Assembly: GCF_001509795.1 (NCBI RefSeq)
Contig: NZ_LLZN01000088.1
Location: 1 to 24,738, forward strand
Reading direction: 5' to 3'
Length of the DNA: 24,738 bases
Origin: Streptomyces sp. NRRL WC-3605
Lineage (GTDB): Bacteria > Actinomycetota > Actinomycetes > Streptomycetales > Streptomycetaceae
A program made the translations under genes and the position numbers. The notes beneath the pieces were generated by a model that saw only the letters and a list, made by a program, of their open reading frames with translations, made no database searches and was not told the DNA's origin. Within the stretch, counting starts at the first letter, position 1, and the number at the start of each line of letters is the position of its first letter. This document shows, one piece after another, positions 10,563 to 18,508 of this stretch.

Positions 10563-10617
10563 TTGCCGCAGGGCGGCACGCTGCCATACTTACGACGCCG
10601 TAGGTTACGGAACCGTA
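10563..10617 (+). promoter_or_regulatory. desaturase promoter with overlapping CCGTA/TACGG operator palindromes
   Basis: TTGCCG (10563-10568) and CATACT (10585-10590) are 16 bp apart and form a plausible promoter. Directly after the -10 box three palindromes overlap: TACG-N4-CGTA (10591-10602), CCGTA-GGT-TACGG (10598-10610) and TACGG-AA-CCGTA (10606-10617). This places a multi-half-site operator on the transcription start, ideal for repression. The nearest regulator is the TetR protein encoded in the same operon. The repeat structure is directly seen; the binding protein is inferred. Confidence 0.7.
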
Positions 10618-10691
10618 GGCACCGCGCCGCCGGCGCCTGCCCGACCGTGACACGGCATCTGTCACAACCCTCGACCCCACAGGGGACGCCC

Positions 10692-11702
10692 ATGACCCTG
10701 AGCTCCGATGTGATCGAAGACGCCCAGAAGGCGCACGACGACACCAACGCTCCCTCCGCCACGCTCGGCGGTGAGAAGAAGCGGTCGATCGAGCAGATCG
10801 CTCTTCTCCTCTTCATCATCGTGCCGTTCCTCGCGCTCCTCGCGGCGGTTCCGCTGGCCTGGGGCTGGGGAGTGAGCTGGCTCGACCTCGGCCTGATGGT
10901 CTTCTTCTACTTCCTCGGCTGCCACGGCATCACGATCGGCTTCCACCGCTACTTCACGCACGGTTCGTTCAAGGCCAAGCGGCCTCTGCGGATCGCCCTG
11001 GCCGTCGCCGGGTCGATGGCCGTGGAGGGCCCGATCGTCCGCTGGGTGGCGGACCACCGCAAGCACCACAAGTTCTCCGACGCCGAGGGCGACCCGCACT
11101 CGCCGTGGCGGTTCGGCGAGACCCTGCCGGCCCTGATGAAGGGCCTGTGGTGGGCGCACATCGGATGGATGTTCGACGAGGAGCAGACGCCGCAGGACAA
11201 GTACGCGCCGGACCTGATCAAGGACCCCGCGATCCGCGCCGTCTCCCGTCACTTCGTGTCCTTCACGATCCTGTCGCTGGCGCTGCCCGCCGTGATCGGC
11301 GGTCTGGTGACGATGTCCTGGTGGGGCGCGTTCACCGGCTTCTTCTGGGGGTCCCTCGTCCGGGTGGCTCTGCTGCACCACGTGACCTGGTCGATCAACT
11401 CGATCTGCCACGCGGTGGGCAAGCGCCCGTTCAAGTCCCGGGACCGCTCCGGCAACGTGTGGTGGCTGGCCGTGCTGTCGTGCGGCGAGTCCTGGCACAA
11501 CCTGCACCACGCCGACCCGACGTCCGCGCGGCACGGTGTGGAGCGCGGGCAGATCGACTCCTCGGCCCGCTTCATCCGGATCTTCGAGAAGTTCGGCTGG
11601 GCCTACGACGTGCGCTGGCCGTCACGCTCGCGTATCGATTCCCGCCGCAACACCGGGGAAGACGGAGCCCGGCGCCGGAAGGAACCCGCGAAGGCGGCAT
11701 GA
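10692..11702 (+). CDS. membrane fatty-acid (acyl-CoA/acyl-lipid type) desaturase
   Basis: A 336-aa integral membrane di-iron desaturase that introduces a double bond (probably delta-9) into fatty acyl chains and so tunes membrane fluidity. The three histidine boxes are intact: HRYFTH (85-90), HRKHH (122-126) and HNLHH (269-273). Hydrophobic segments flank them at about 35-58, 63-80, 100-115 and 187-232. The C-terminal tail is basic. The longer open frame is rejected in favour of ATG 10692, which has AGGGGA (10681-10686) 5 nt upstream and gives the normal N terminus. The stop overlaps the ATG of the tetR gene (ATGA), so the two are translationally coupled. Expression is probably controlled by the palindromes at 10591-10617. 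Confidence 0.93.
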   Translation: MTLSSDVIEDAQKAHDDTNAPSATLGGEKKRSIEQIALLLFIIVPFLALLAAVPLAWGWGVSWLDLGLMVFFYFLGCHGITIGFHRYFTHGSFKAKRPLRIALAVAGSMAVEGPIVRWVADHRKHHKFSDAEGDPHSPWRFGETLPALMKGLWWAHIGWMFDEEQTPQDKYAPDLIKDPAIRAVSRHFVSFTILSLALPAVIGGLVTMSWWGAFTGFFWGSLVRVALLHHVTWSINSICHAVGKRPFKSRDRSGNVWWLAVLSCGESWHNLHHADPTSARHGVERGQIDSSARFIRIFEKFGWAYDVRWPSRSRIDSRRNTGEDGARRRKEPAKAA

Positions 11703-12373
11703 TTGACGCCGTGGCGACCGACTCCAGCACCTCCAGCAACGACAAGCCGCGGCGGGCGCGCCGTACCCGGATGACCGGTGCGGAGCGCCGCCAGCAGTTG
11801 CTGGAGATCGGTCGCACCCTGTTCGCCGCGAAGGGGTTCGAGGGCACGTCGGTGGAGGAGATCGCGGCGAAGGCCGGGGTGTCCAAGCCGGTGGTGTACG
11901 AGCACTTCGGCGGCAAGGAGGGCCTGTACGCGGTCGTCGTGGACCGCGAGATGCGGCGGCTGCTGGACATGGTGACCAGTTCGCTGACCGCGGGGCATCC
12001 GCGGGAGCTGTGCGAGCAGGCGGCGTTCGCGCTGCTGGACTACATCGAGGAGTACACGGACGGCTTCCGCATCCTGGTCCGTGACTCCCCCATCCCGCAG
12101 TCGACGGGGTCGTTCGCCTCACTGATCTCCGACATCGCCACCCAGGTGGAGGACATCCTCGGCCGCGAGTTCAAGAGCCGCGGCTTCGACCCGAAGCTGG
12201 CGCCGCTGTACGCGCAGGCGCTGGTGGGGATGGTCGCCCTGACCGGGCAGTGGTGGCTGGACGTGCGCCGGCCGAAGAAGGCCGAGGTGGCGGCGCACCT
12301 GGTGAACCTGGCGTGGCACGGCCTCGACGGGCTGGAGGCCCGGCCGCATCTGATCGGGCGCCGCAAGAGCTGA
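11699..12373 (+). CDS. TetR/AcrR-family regulator coupled to the desaturase
   Basis: A 224-aa one-component regulator. A disordered, basic N-terminal tail (1-27) precedes the TetR DNA-binding domain at about residues 28-75: RRQQLLEIGRTLFAAKGF, then EEIAAKAGVSKPVVYEHFGGKEGLY, which contains the helix-turn-helix. The C-terminal helical ligand domain is about 85-215. ATG 11699 overlaps the desaturase stop codon (ATGA), so the two genes form an operon, and feedback control by acyl-CoA or fatty acid is a reasonable inference. DesT in Pseudomonas is a known precedent for a TetR-type desaturase repressor. The likely operator is the palindrome array in the operon promoter. The ligand is unknown. Confidence 0.9.
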   Translation: MIDAVATDSSTSSNDKPRRARRTRMTGAERRQQLLEIGRTLFAAKGFEGTSVEEIAAKAGVSKPVVYEHFGGKEGLYAVVVDREMRRLLDMVTSSLTAGHPRELCEQAAFALLDYIEEYTDGFRILVRDSPIPQSTGSFASLISDIATQVEDILGREFKSRGFDPKLAPLYAQALVGMVALTGQWWLDVRRPKKAEVAAHLVNLAWHGLDGLEARPHLIGRRKS

Positions 12374-12405
12374 CGCCGGCGGGTACCGGTACACGGACGA
12401 ACACG

Positions 12406-12452
12406 GACACGGGCGCGCGGGGTGCCCCCACAGCACCCCGCGCGCCCGTGTC
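12406..12452. terminator. perfect 20-bp bidirectional terminator hairpin
   Basis: The 20-base arm 12406-12425 (GACACGGGCG...GGTGC) is the exact reverse complement of 12433-12452, with a 7-nt loop. It lies between the converging tetR (ends 12373) and csbD-like gene (ends 12472). It is one of the strongest hairpins in the window and has no T-run. Confidence 0.85.
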
Positions 12453-12471
12453 GGTCGTGCGGACGTACGCG

Positions 12472-12645
12472 TCAGTGCTTGAAGGTGTCCTTGCCCTTCT
12501 CCTTCGCCTGGCGCGCGTCGCCCTTCATCTGGTCGGCCTTGCCCTCGGCGGTCATCCGCTCGTTGCCGGTCATCCGGCCCACGGCTTCCTTGGCCTTGCC
12601 CTTGGCCTGTTCCTTCATGGCCCGGGACTTCTCTTCCTTCGCCAC
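12472..12645 (-). CDS. CsbD-family stress protein
   Basis: A 57-aa, highly charged, Lys/Glu/Ala-rich, probably largely unstructured protein: KEQAKGKAKEAVGRMTGNER, then AEGKADQMKGDARQAKEKGKD. This is the CsbD pattern; family members are general stress proteins of unknown mechanism, sigma-B dependent in Bacillus. The GTG start at 12645-12643 is chosen because GGAG lies 8 nt upstream and the CsbD motif begins right after it; the longer open frame would add 52 residues overlapping the VOC gene. A sigma-B-like promoter lies just upstream. It is followed by a 20-bp terminator and converges with tetR. Confidence 0.88.
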   Translation of the reverse strand: MAKEEKSRAMKEQAKGKAKEAVGRMTGNERMTAEGKADQMKGDARQAKEKGKDTFKH

Positions 12646-12689
12646 GTGTCTCACTCCCGCAAGGTTCGACGTCGCTGCCACGGAACGGG

Positions 12690-12713
12690 TGTCCCGCAGG
12701 TCACGGGTCAAAC
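12690..12713 (-). promoter_or_regulatory. possible sigma-B-type promoter of the csbD-like gene
   Basis: Reading the complement, GTTT (12713-12710) is followed after 14 bp by GGGACA (12695-12690). This resembles the Streptomyces sigma-B class consensus GNNT-N14-16-GGGTAY, with a mismatch at the T. It would give a leader of about 40 nt before the GTG at 12645. It overlaps the stop codon of the VOC gene. By-eye match only. Confidence 0.4.
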
Positions 12714-13076
12714 AACGGGATCGGGTTCCAGGAACTCCAGCCGGTTGCCGGCGGGGTCGCGGGAGAAGAAGCGCCGGTGCCCGGGGAGGTCGCCGTCCCA
12801 CTCCACGGGGGCGCCGAGGGCGGCCAGCCGGGCGCCGTACGCGGCGATGCCGGTGACCCGCAGTCCGGGGTGGGCCTTGCGGGCCGGGCGGAAGTCGTTC
12901 TCGACACCGAGGTGCAGCTGCACGCCGCCCGTCCGGAACCAGCAGCCGCCGCGGGCCGCGAGCGCGGGCGGCTTGGGGATTTCCGTCATGCCGAGGACGT
13001 CCACGTAGTACGCGCGCAGACGGTCCTCGGAGCCGGGCGGGGCGGCGAGCTGGACGTGGTCGACGGCGCTGATCAT
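12708..13076 (-). CDS. VOC-superfamily (glyoxalase/dioxygenase fold) protein
   Basis: A 122-aa single-module VOC protein. The paired beta-alpha-beta-beta-beta units begin at ISAVDHVQLAAP (His7) and GLRVTGIAAYGARL. Likely metal-binding positions are His7, His55, His69 and Glu115 (in RLEFLEP). RDPAGNRLEF near the C terminus is the usual family signature. The substrate is not deducible. ATG at 13076-13074 is chosen over the GTG one codon earlier because AAGGAG (13082-13087 on the complement) then has 5-nt spacing instead of 2. The tam stop TGA shares its A with this ATG, so the gene is translationally coupled to tam and probably belongs to the TamR regulon. Confidence 0.88.
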   Translation of the reverse strand: MISAVDHVQLAAPPGSEDRLRAYYVDVLGMTEIPKPPALAARGGCWFRTGGVQLHLGVENDFRPARKAHPGLRVTGIAAYGARLAALGAPVEWDGDLPGHRRFFSRDPAGNRLEFLEPDPVV

Positions 13077-13882
13077 CACGTCTCCTTACGGGCGACGGCG
13101 AAGACGCGGCGGAACGGGAACGGGGTGCCGTGCGGGCCGGGCGGGTACGCCTCGCGCAGCGCGGCCCGGTAGGCGTCCAGGAAGGCGTCGCGGCGGCCGG
13201 GGTCGTCGGCGAGCGCGGTGAGGACGGGGCGCAGGCCGGTGCCCTTCACCCAGTCCAGGACCGGGTCCTCGCCGGGCAGCAGATGCAGATACGTCGTCTC
13301 CCACACGTCCGCGGCGCAGTCCAGGGCGGTCAGGCGGGCCAGGTAGTCCCGTGGGCCGAGCACGGCGTCGGAGTGGCGCAGGACGTCCGCGAGGCCGTGG
13401 CGCGCGGCGAGGTCGCGCATCAGGCGGTGGCTCGGGGCGTCGAAGTTGCCCGGCACCTGGAGGGCGAAGGTGCCGCCGGGGCGCAGGCCGGCCACCCAGG
13501 AGCCGAAGCGGTCGGCGTGGCCCGGCACCCACTGGAGGGTGGCGCTGCTGACGATCAGGTCGTACGGCTCCTCGGGCGTCCAGGTGCCCACGTCGGCGTG
13601 GGCGAAGTCCAGGCGGCCGCCGCCCTCGGTGGGGCCCTCGTGCTCGGTGTGGGCGCGGTCGAGCATCGCGGCGGAGTTGTCGAGGCCGGTGATGTGGGCG
13701 GTGGGCCAGCGGGCGGCGAGCAGGGCGGTGACGTTGCCGGGGCCGCAGCCGAGGTCGGCGATGCGGGGCCGGGCGCCGGGGAGTGGGGGGACGCGGGCCA
13801 GGAGGTCGGTGAAGGGGCGGGCGCGGTGATCGGCGTGACGCAGGTACTGGGCGGGGTCCCAGGTGGGGGTGGCTGCGGACAT
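13076..13882 (-). CDS. tam: trans-aconitate 2-methyltransferase
   Basis: A 268-aa class I SAM-dependent methyltransferase. Motif I, IADLGCGPGNVT (41-52), GLDNS (66-70, acidic residue binding the SAM ribose) and the post-motif SSATLQWVPGH are visible. The N-terminal WDPAQYLRHADHRARPFTDLL closely fits Tam proteins, and length is near the E. coli enzyme. Tam methylates trans-aconitate, a spontaneous isomer of cis-aconitate that inhibits aconitase, so it protects the TCA cycle. The ATG has AGGAGG 6 nt upstream; the longer open frame is rejected. It is divergent from the MarR-type regulator across a palindrome, as described for S. coelicolor tamR/tam, and is coupled to the VOC gene downstream. Confidence 0.93.
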   Translation of the reverse strand: MSAATPTWDPAQYLRHADHRARPFTDLLARVPPLPGARPRIADLGCGPGNVTALLAARWPTAHITGLDNSAAMLDRAHTEHEGPTEGGGRLDFAHADVGTWTPEEPYDLIVSSATLQWVPGHADRFGSWVAGLRPGGTFALQVPGNFDAPSHRLMRDLAARHGLADVLRHSDAVLGPRDYLARLTALDCAADVWETTYLHLLPGEDPVLDWVKGTGLRPVLTALADDPGRRDAFLDAYRAALREAYPPGPHGTPFPFRRVFAVARKET

Positions 13883-13926
13883 GACGGGCCTCCTGTCTTC
13901 CGGGTTCCAGCCTGCCCCTCGTTTTA

Positions 13927-13940
13927 TCTTGACGTCAAGA
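13927..13940. promoter_or_regulatory. 14-bp palindromic operator between tam and tamR
   Basis: TCTTGACGTCAAGA is a perfect palindrome in the 93-bp divergent gap between the tam and tamR start codons. Its position and symmetry fit the TamR operator described for S. coelicolor, where TamR binding is relieved by trans-aconitate, citrate and related ligands. It contains TTGACG on both strands and so could also overlap -35 elements. TACACT (13963-13968) is a possible -10 box for tamR. Confidence 0.8.
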
Positions 13941-13975
13941 GACTTCACGTCGACACAACCACTACACTGATCGTC

Positions 13976-14473
13976 ATGGAGGACGAGGTCGATCGGCTGG
14001 TCGCAGCGTGGCGCCGGGAGCGCCCGGACCTCGACGTGGAACCGCTCGAGGTGCTCAGCCGGGTGAGCAGGCTGGCCCGGCATCTGGACCGTGCGCGCCG
14101 GCTGGCGTTTTCCGAGCACAGTCTGGAGCCCTGGGAGTTCGACGTGCTGACCGCGCTGCGGCGCGCGGGTGATCCCTATCAGCTCTCACCGGGGCAGTTG
14201 CTGACGCAGACGCTGGTCACCTCGGGCACGATGACGAACCGCATCGACCGGTTGGCCAAGAAGGGCCTGGTGGAGCGGCTGCCCGACCCGAGCGACCGGC
14301 GCGGGGTGCTCGTGCGGCTCACGGCCGAGGGGCGCGATCGGGCCGACCAGGCGCTGGCGGGGCTGCTCGCGCAGGAGCGGGCGATCCTGGGGGAGCTGTC
14401 GGGTGGGCAGCGTTCCGAACTGGCGGGGTTGCTGCGCAGGCTGACGGCGCCCTTCGACAACATCCCGGGGTAG
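13976..14473 (+). CDS. tamR: MarR/UrtR-family regulator TamR
   Basis: A 165-aa MarR-family winged-helix repressor. The N-terminal extension AWRRERPDLD (11-20) with an added helix is characteristic of the UrtR branch to which TamR belongs. The DNA-binding part is LSPGQLLTQTLVTSGTMTNR (70-89, recognition helix), and the wing is LPDPSDRRGVLVRLTAEG (102-119). It is divergent from tam with the palindrome between them. Established work in S. coelicolor shows that TamR controls tam and aconitase-related genes in response to trans-aconitate and related TCA metabolites during oxidative stress; orthology here is inferred from sequence and position. ATG 13976 is taken as the start; no strong ribosome site is seen, so a leaderless or very short leader transcript is possible. 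Confidence 0.9.
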   Translation: MEDEVDRLVAAWRRERPDLDVEPLEVLSRVSRLARHLDRARRLAFSEHSLEPWEFDVLTALRRAGDPYQLSPGQLLTQTLVTSGTMTNRIDRLAKKGLVERLPDPSDRRGVLVRLTAEGRDRADQALAGLLAQERAILGELSGGQRSELAGLLRRLTAPFDNIPG

Positions 14474-14521
14474 GCCCGGTGCGGTGCGGCGCCGCCGGGG
14501 TCATGCGGGATGCCGTATGCC

Positions 14522-14788
14522 GGGTGCGGCGCCGTCGTGGCTGGGCGCGCAGTTCCCCGCGCCCCTGAGGGCGTTGACCGCGGCCGAATGTGCGAGGCGC
14601 CGTCTGCCTGGTGCGCCCACCCGGGGGTGCCGGGACGGGCTCGTCGCGGGTGCGGCCGCCGTCGTGGCTGGGCGCGCAGTTCCCCGCGCCCCTGAGGGGG
14701 TTGTCCTTCGCGGCGTCGACGACGTACCCGGGCGGGGGCAGTCAGGGTGCGGCGCCGTCGTGGCTGGGTGCGGAGTTCCCCGTGCTCC
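14522..14788. repeat. three copies of a Streptomyces interspersed intergenic repeat
   Basis: A 40-bp core (GCCGTCGTGGCTGGGCGCGC followed by AGTTCCCCGCGCCCCTGAGG) occurs exactly at 14531-14570 and 14658-14697. A third, diverged copy is at 14754-14788, and GGGTGCGGCG-type flanks precede copies 1 and 3. Each good copy contains a hairpin, GGGCGCG/CGCGCCC around CAGTTCCC (first copy 14543-14564). The repeat fills most of the 331-bp gene-free stretch between tamR and the response regulator. I recognise this word from many Streptomyces intergenic regions; its function is unknown to me. The hairpins may terminate tamR or response-regulator transcripts. Confidence 0.85.
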
Positions 14789-14804
14789 GTAAAAAGCCGA
14801 TCCG

Positions 14805-15578
14805 TCAGGCGCTGGTCGTTGCCTCCGGGAGGATTCTGGTCGGGGGGTCCAGGTCCACCGGGCCCACTCCGGCGCGGCGGGCCAGGGCTACCGCGGCCAG
14901 GGTGGAGTGGACGCCCAGCTTGCCCAGGACGTTCTGCATATGGGTGCGGACCGTGTGCGGGGAGAGGAACAGGCGCTCGGCGACCGCCTTGCGGCCCAGG
15001 CCCGCCACCATGCAGCGCAGCACCTCCCGCTCGCGCGGGGTCAGCGACTCCACGAGCCGTTCGCTCTCCGTGCGGTGCTTGCGGGCCGCCGTCAGCTCGC
15101 GCAGCACCCCCGTGAGCAGGGCGGGCGGCAGATGCGTCTCGTCGCGCAGCACCCCGCGGATCACCGTCAGCAGCCGGGACAGCGAGCAGTCCTTGGCGAC
15201 CCAGCCGGACGCCCCGGCCTGGAGGGCCAGCGCGGCCCGGCGCGGATCGTCCTTCTCGGCGAGGACGACGGTCCGTACGGCGGGCTGCGCGGAGCGGACG
15301 CCCGCGACCAGCGAGATGCCGTCGACCAGGCCGTCCTCGCCGACCTCCTGGACGGGCGGGGCGGGCCGTATGCCCGGCATGCCGCCGCCCAGGTCGGAGT
15401 CGACGAGCAGCACGTCGAAGCGGCGGCCCTCGGCGGCCGCGCGCTCCAGGCAGCGCAGCGCGGCCGGACCGCTGCCCGCGGCGGAGACCTCGACATCGGG
15501 CTCGGCCGCCAGCGCGGCGGCGAGCGACTCGGCGAAGATGCGATGGTCGTCGACGACCAGGACTCGGATGCGAACCAC
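14805..15578 (-). CDS. NarL/LuxR-type response regulator (orphan)
   Basis: A 257-aa regulator with an N-terminal receiver and a C-terminal LuxR helix-turn-helix. The receiver keeps Asp10-Asp11, phosphoacceptor Asp60 (LLVDSD) and Lys129 (GWVAKD). The usual Thr/Ser is Ala107, and the loop after Asp60 is roughly 15 residues longer than normal (LGGGMPGIRPAPPVQEVGED). The output domain is LTPREREVLRCMVAGLGRK then ERLFLSPHTVRTHMQNVLGK (about 179-220). No kinase is adjacent. GTG 15578 is chosen because the receiver begins right there (VRIRVLVVDDH) and AAGGGGG lies 4 nt upstream; the longer open frame adds 38 non-homologous residues. The upstream region holds a series of hairpins. Confidence 0.9.
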   Translation of the reverse strand: MVRIRVLVVDDHRIFAESLAAALAAEPDVEVSAAGSGPAALRCLERAAAEGRRFDVLLVDSDLGGGMPGIRPAPPVQEVGEDGLVDGISLVAGVRSAQPAVRTVVLAEKDDPRRAALALQAGASGWVAKDCSLSRLLTVIRGVLRDETHLPPALLTGVLRELTAARKHRTESERLVESLTPREREVLRCMVAGLGRKAVAERLFLSPHTVRTHMQNVLGKLGVHSTLAAVALARRAGVGPVDLDPPTRILPEATTSA

Positions 15579-15595
15579 GAAACCCCCTTCCCCAA

Positions 15596-15620
15596 GCTCT
15601 CGAAGAGCAGGGGATACCCC
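15596..15620 (-). promoter_or_regulatory. two small hairpins in the response-regulator leader
   Basis: GCTCT-CGA-AGAGC (15596-15608) and GGGG-ATA-CCCC (15610-15620) lie 18-42 nt ahead of the GTG start of the response regulator, next to its purine-rich ribosome site. If transcribed they could influence translation. They are short and could be chance in GC-rich DNA. Confidence 0.35.
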
Positions 15621-15664
15621 ATCGTCATGAGGACGACACCGGGAGACGAACACGGTCGCGGGCG

Positions 15665-15735
15665 CGACGCCCGAAGCGCGTAGGGCAGGCACGGCCGCCG
15701 CCGTGCAGGAACTGCTACCCCCACTTCGGGCGTCG
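15665..15735. other. 71-nt rod-like nested stem-loop (candidate structured RNA or operator)
   Basis: CGACGCCCGAAG (15665-15676) is the exact reverse complement of CTTCGGGCGTCG (15724-15735). Between them GTAG (15680-15683) pairs with CTAC (15715-15718), CAG (15686-15688) with CTG (15712-15714) and GCACGGC (15689-15695) with GCCGTGC (15700-15706) around a CGCC loop. In all 26 bp nest in one 71-nt segment with only small bulges. No open frame explains it. It lies in the divergent gap, 87 nt ahead of the response-regulator start. Confidence 0.6.
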
Positions 15736-15755
15736 AACCCGACTGTCTCGCCCCC

Positions 15756-15790
15756 TGATCAGCACCGGCCCCCACCGGTGCTGCTCATCA
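15756..15790. other. second stem-loop in the same intergenic region
   Basis: CAGCACCGG (15760-15768) pairs with CCGGTGCTG (15775-15783) around CCCCCA. An outer TGAT (15756-15759) pairs with ATCA (15787-15790) across a 3-nt bulge. It follows the 71-nt rod by 20 bases, giving two consecutive hairpins like a terminator pair or a two-stem RNA. Confidence 0.5.
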
Positions 15791-15862
15791 GAGTACGGGC
15801 GGGGGGCAGGAGCGGAAGCGAATTTGCAGAACTGGTTCGCGGACGCGTTTATGGTGAGCCGC

Positions 15863-16306
15863 ATGTTTCGTCTGGAGACAGAAGTCGACTCTTCCCGGCG
15901 GGATCTGCTCCGGCGGAGACTGCGGGACACCAACACGGCGGCCTCCCCGGTGCTGCGCGCCCTGCGCGGAACCCCAGGTGAACGCGAACTTCCGCTCCAT
16001 GTGTGGGCGTTGGACGACGCGGGCGCCGTGGCCGGGGGTCTGGTCGGTCACACCTGGGCCACCTGGCTGCACGTCACGTATCTGTGGGTGGACGAACGCC
16101 ACCGCGGCGCACGGCTCGGTTCGCATCTGCTCGCACACGCGGAGCGCGTCGCCCGCGACGAGCGGGGCTGTGCTTCGGTGCGCCTGGAGACATGGGACTT
16201 CCAGGCGCCGGAGTTCTACAGGAAGCAGGGGTACGACGTGGTGTGCGTGATCCCCGGCTATCCGCCGGGGATCACCGAGTACACGCTCACCAAACGGCTG
16301 CGCTGA
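15863..16306 (+). CDS. GNAT-family N-acetyltransferase
   Basis: A 147-aa acetyl-CoA-dependent acetyltransferase. Motif A is YLWVDERHRGARLGSHLLAH (73-92), with the RGxxLG pyrophosphate-binding loop; FYRKQGYDVV (118-127) is the usual C-terminal motif. The substrate is unknown. The frame opens at TTG 15824 with AGGAG 11 nt upstream, and ATG 15851 and GTG 15854 are also in frame. ATG 15863 is preferred because TTGCAG (15824-15829) and TTTATG (15848-15853), 18 bp apart, look like a promoter covering the earlier starts, which would give a leaderless or near-leaderless mRNA. The stop is 4 bp from the converging galK stop, so there is no room for a terminator between them. Confidence 0.85.
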   Translation: MFRLETEVDSSRRDLLRRRLRDTNTAASPVLRALRGTPGERELPLHVWALDDAGAVAGGLVGHTWATWLHVTYLWVDERHRGARLGSHLLAHAERVARDERGCASVRLETWDFQAPEFYRKQGYDVVCVIPGYPPGITEYTLTKRLR

Positions 16307-16310
16307 ACAC

Positions 16311-17474
<1,164 letters not shown>

Positions 17475-17548
17475 CCCCTGCTCCTGACCTTCCCTGCCGA
17501 ACCGGCTTCCGTGGCCGGTGGATTGACCGGCCCGTTCAGCCGTAGAAC

Positions 17549-18508
17549 CTAACTGGTGCGCTGGGCGAACTCCCACGCGTCCCGGACGATGCCCGCGAGG
17601 TCGGTGCGGGACGGGTTCCAGCCGAGGCGCTCGCGGGCGGTGGCGGCGGAGGCGACGAGGACGGCCGGGTCGCCGCCGCGGCGGGGGGCCACCACCTCGG
17701 GGACCGGGTGCCCGGTGACCTGACGGACCGTCTCGACGACCTCGCGGACGGAGAAGCCGTTGCCGTTGCCGAGGTTGCAGACGAGGTGCTCGCCCGGCAC
17801 GGCGGCCTTCAGGGCGAGCAGATGGGCCTCGGCGAGGTCGGCGACGTGGATGTAGTCGCGCACGCAGGTGCCGTCCGGCGTCGGGTAGTCGTCGCCGAAC
17901 ACGGAGATCGACTCGCGGCGGCCCTGGGCGACCTGGAGGACCAGCGGGATCAGGTGCGACTCGGGGTCGTGGCGCTCGCCGTGCTCCTTGTAGGCGCCGG
18001 CGACGTTGAAGTAGCGCAGCGACACCGCGGCGAGGCCGTGGGCCGCCGCCTCACTGGTGATCATGTGGTCGACGGCCAGCTTGGAGGCGCCGTAGGGGTT
18101 GGTGGGCAGCGTGGGCGCCGACTCGACGATCGGCACCTCGGCCGGTTCGCCGTAGGTGGCCGCCGTGGAGGAGAAGACGAGGGTGCGCACGCCCGCCTCG
18201 CGCATGGCGCCGAGCAGGGCCATGGACCCGCCGACGTTGTTCTCCCAGTACTTCTCGGGCTTCACGACGGACTCGCCGACCTGGGAGGAGGCGGCGAAGT
18301 GCAGGACACCGTCGAAGGAGGCGTCCAGCCACTTGGCGGCGTCGCGGATGTCGCCCTCGACGAACACGGCACCGTCGGGCACACCCTCGCGGAAGCCGGT
18401 GGAGAGGTTGTCCAGGACGACGACCTCGTTCCCGGCCTCGAGCAGGTGCCGCGCGACCACACCGCCGACGTAGCCCGCGCCCCCGGTGACCAGAAACTTC
18501 CCGCTCAT
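17549..18508 (-). CDS. galE: UDP-glucose 4-epimerase
   Basis: A 319-aa extended short-chain dehydrogenase that interconverts UDP-galactose and UDP-glucose with bound NAD. The NAD loop TGGAGYVGG (8-16), SST (113-115) and the catalytic YGASK (Tyr139, Lys143) are present, as are YFNVAGA and the [10 protein letters not shown] substrate region. Length is slightly shorter than the E. coli enzyme but normal for actinobacteria. The galT stop TAG directly abuts this ATG (TAGATG), so translation is coupled, with a GAGG ribosome site inside the end of galT. In S. lividans an internal promoter (galP2) is reported ahead of galE; here it would have to lie within galT. UDP-galactose is also needed for cell-wall glycans. 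Confidence 0.96.
   Translation of the reverse strand: MSGKFLVTGGAGYVGGVVARHLLEAGNEVVVLDNLSTGFREGVPDGAVFVEGDIRDAAKWLDASFDGVLHFAASSQVGESVVKPEKYWENNVGGSMALLGAMREAGVRTLVFSSTAATYGEPAEVPIVESAPTLPTNPYGASKLAVDHMITSEAAAHGLAAVSLRYFNVAGAYKEHGERHDPESHLIPLVLQVAQGRRESISVFGDDYPTPDGTCVRDYIHVADLAEAHLLALKAAVPGEHLVCNLGNGNGFSVREVVETVRQVTGHPVPEVVAPRRGGDPAVLVASAATARERLGWNPSRTDLAGIVRDAWEFAQRTS

Noticed and set aside
10390..10680. N-terminal extension of ppc
   Set aside because: The extra 97 residues are Arg/Ser-rich, run over the divergent desaturase promoter, and lie before a strong ribosome site at the GTG used here.
12383..12392. GTACCGGTAC palindrome after tetR
   Set aside because: Only 10 bp and adjacent to a much stronger terminator. 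It is likely chance in GC-rich DNA.
14522..14788. Possible CRISPR array
   Set aside because: Only three copies at unequal spacing (127 and 96 bp), the third decayed, with a 40-bp core and no cas genes nearby.
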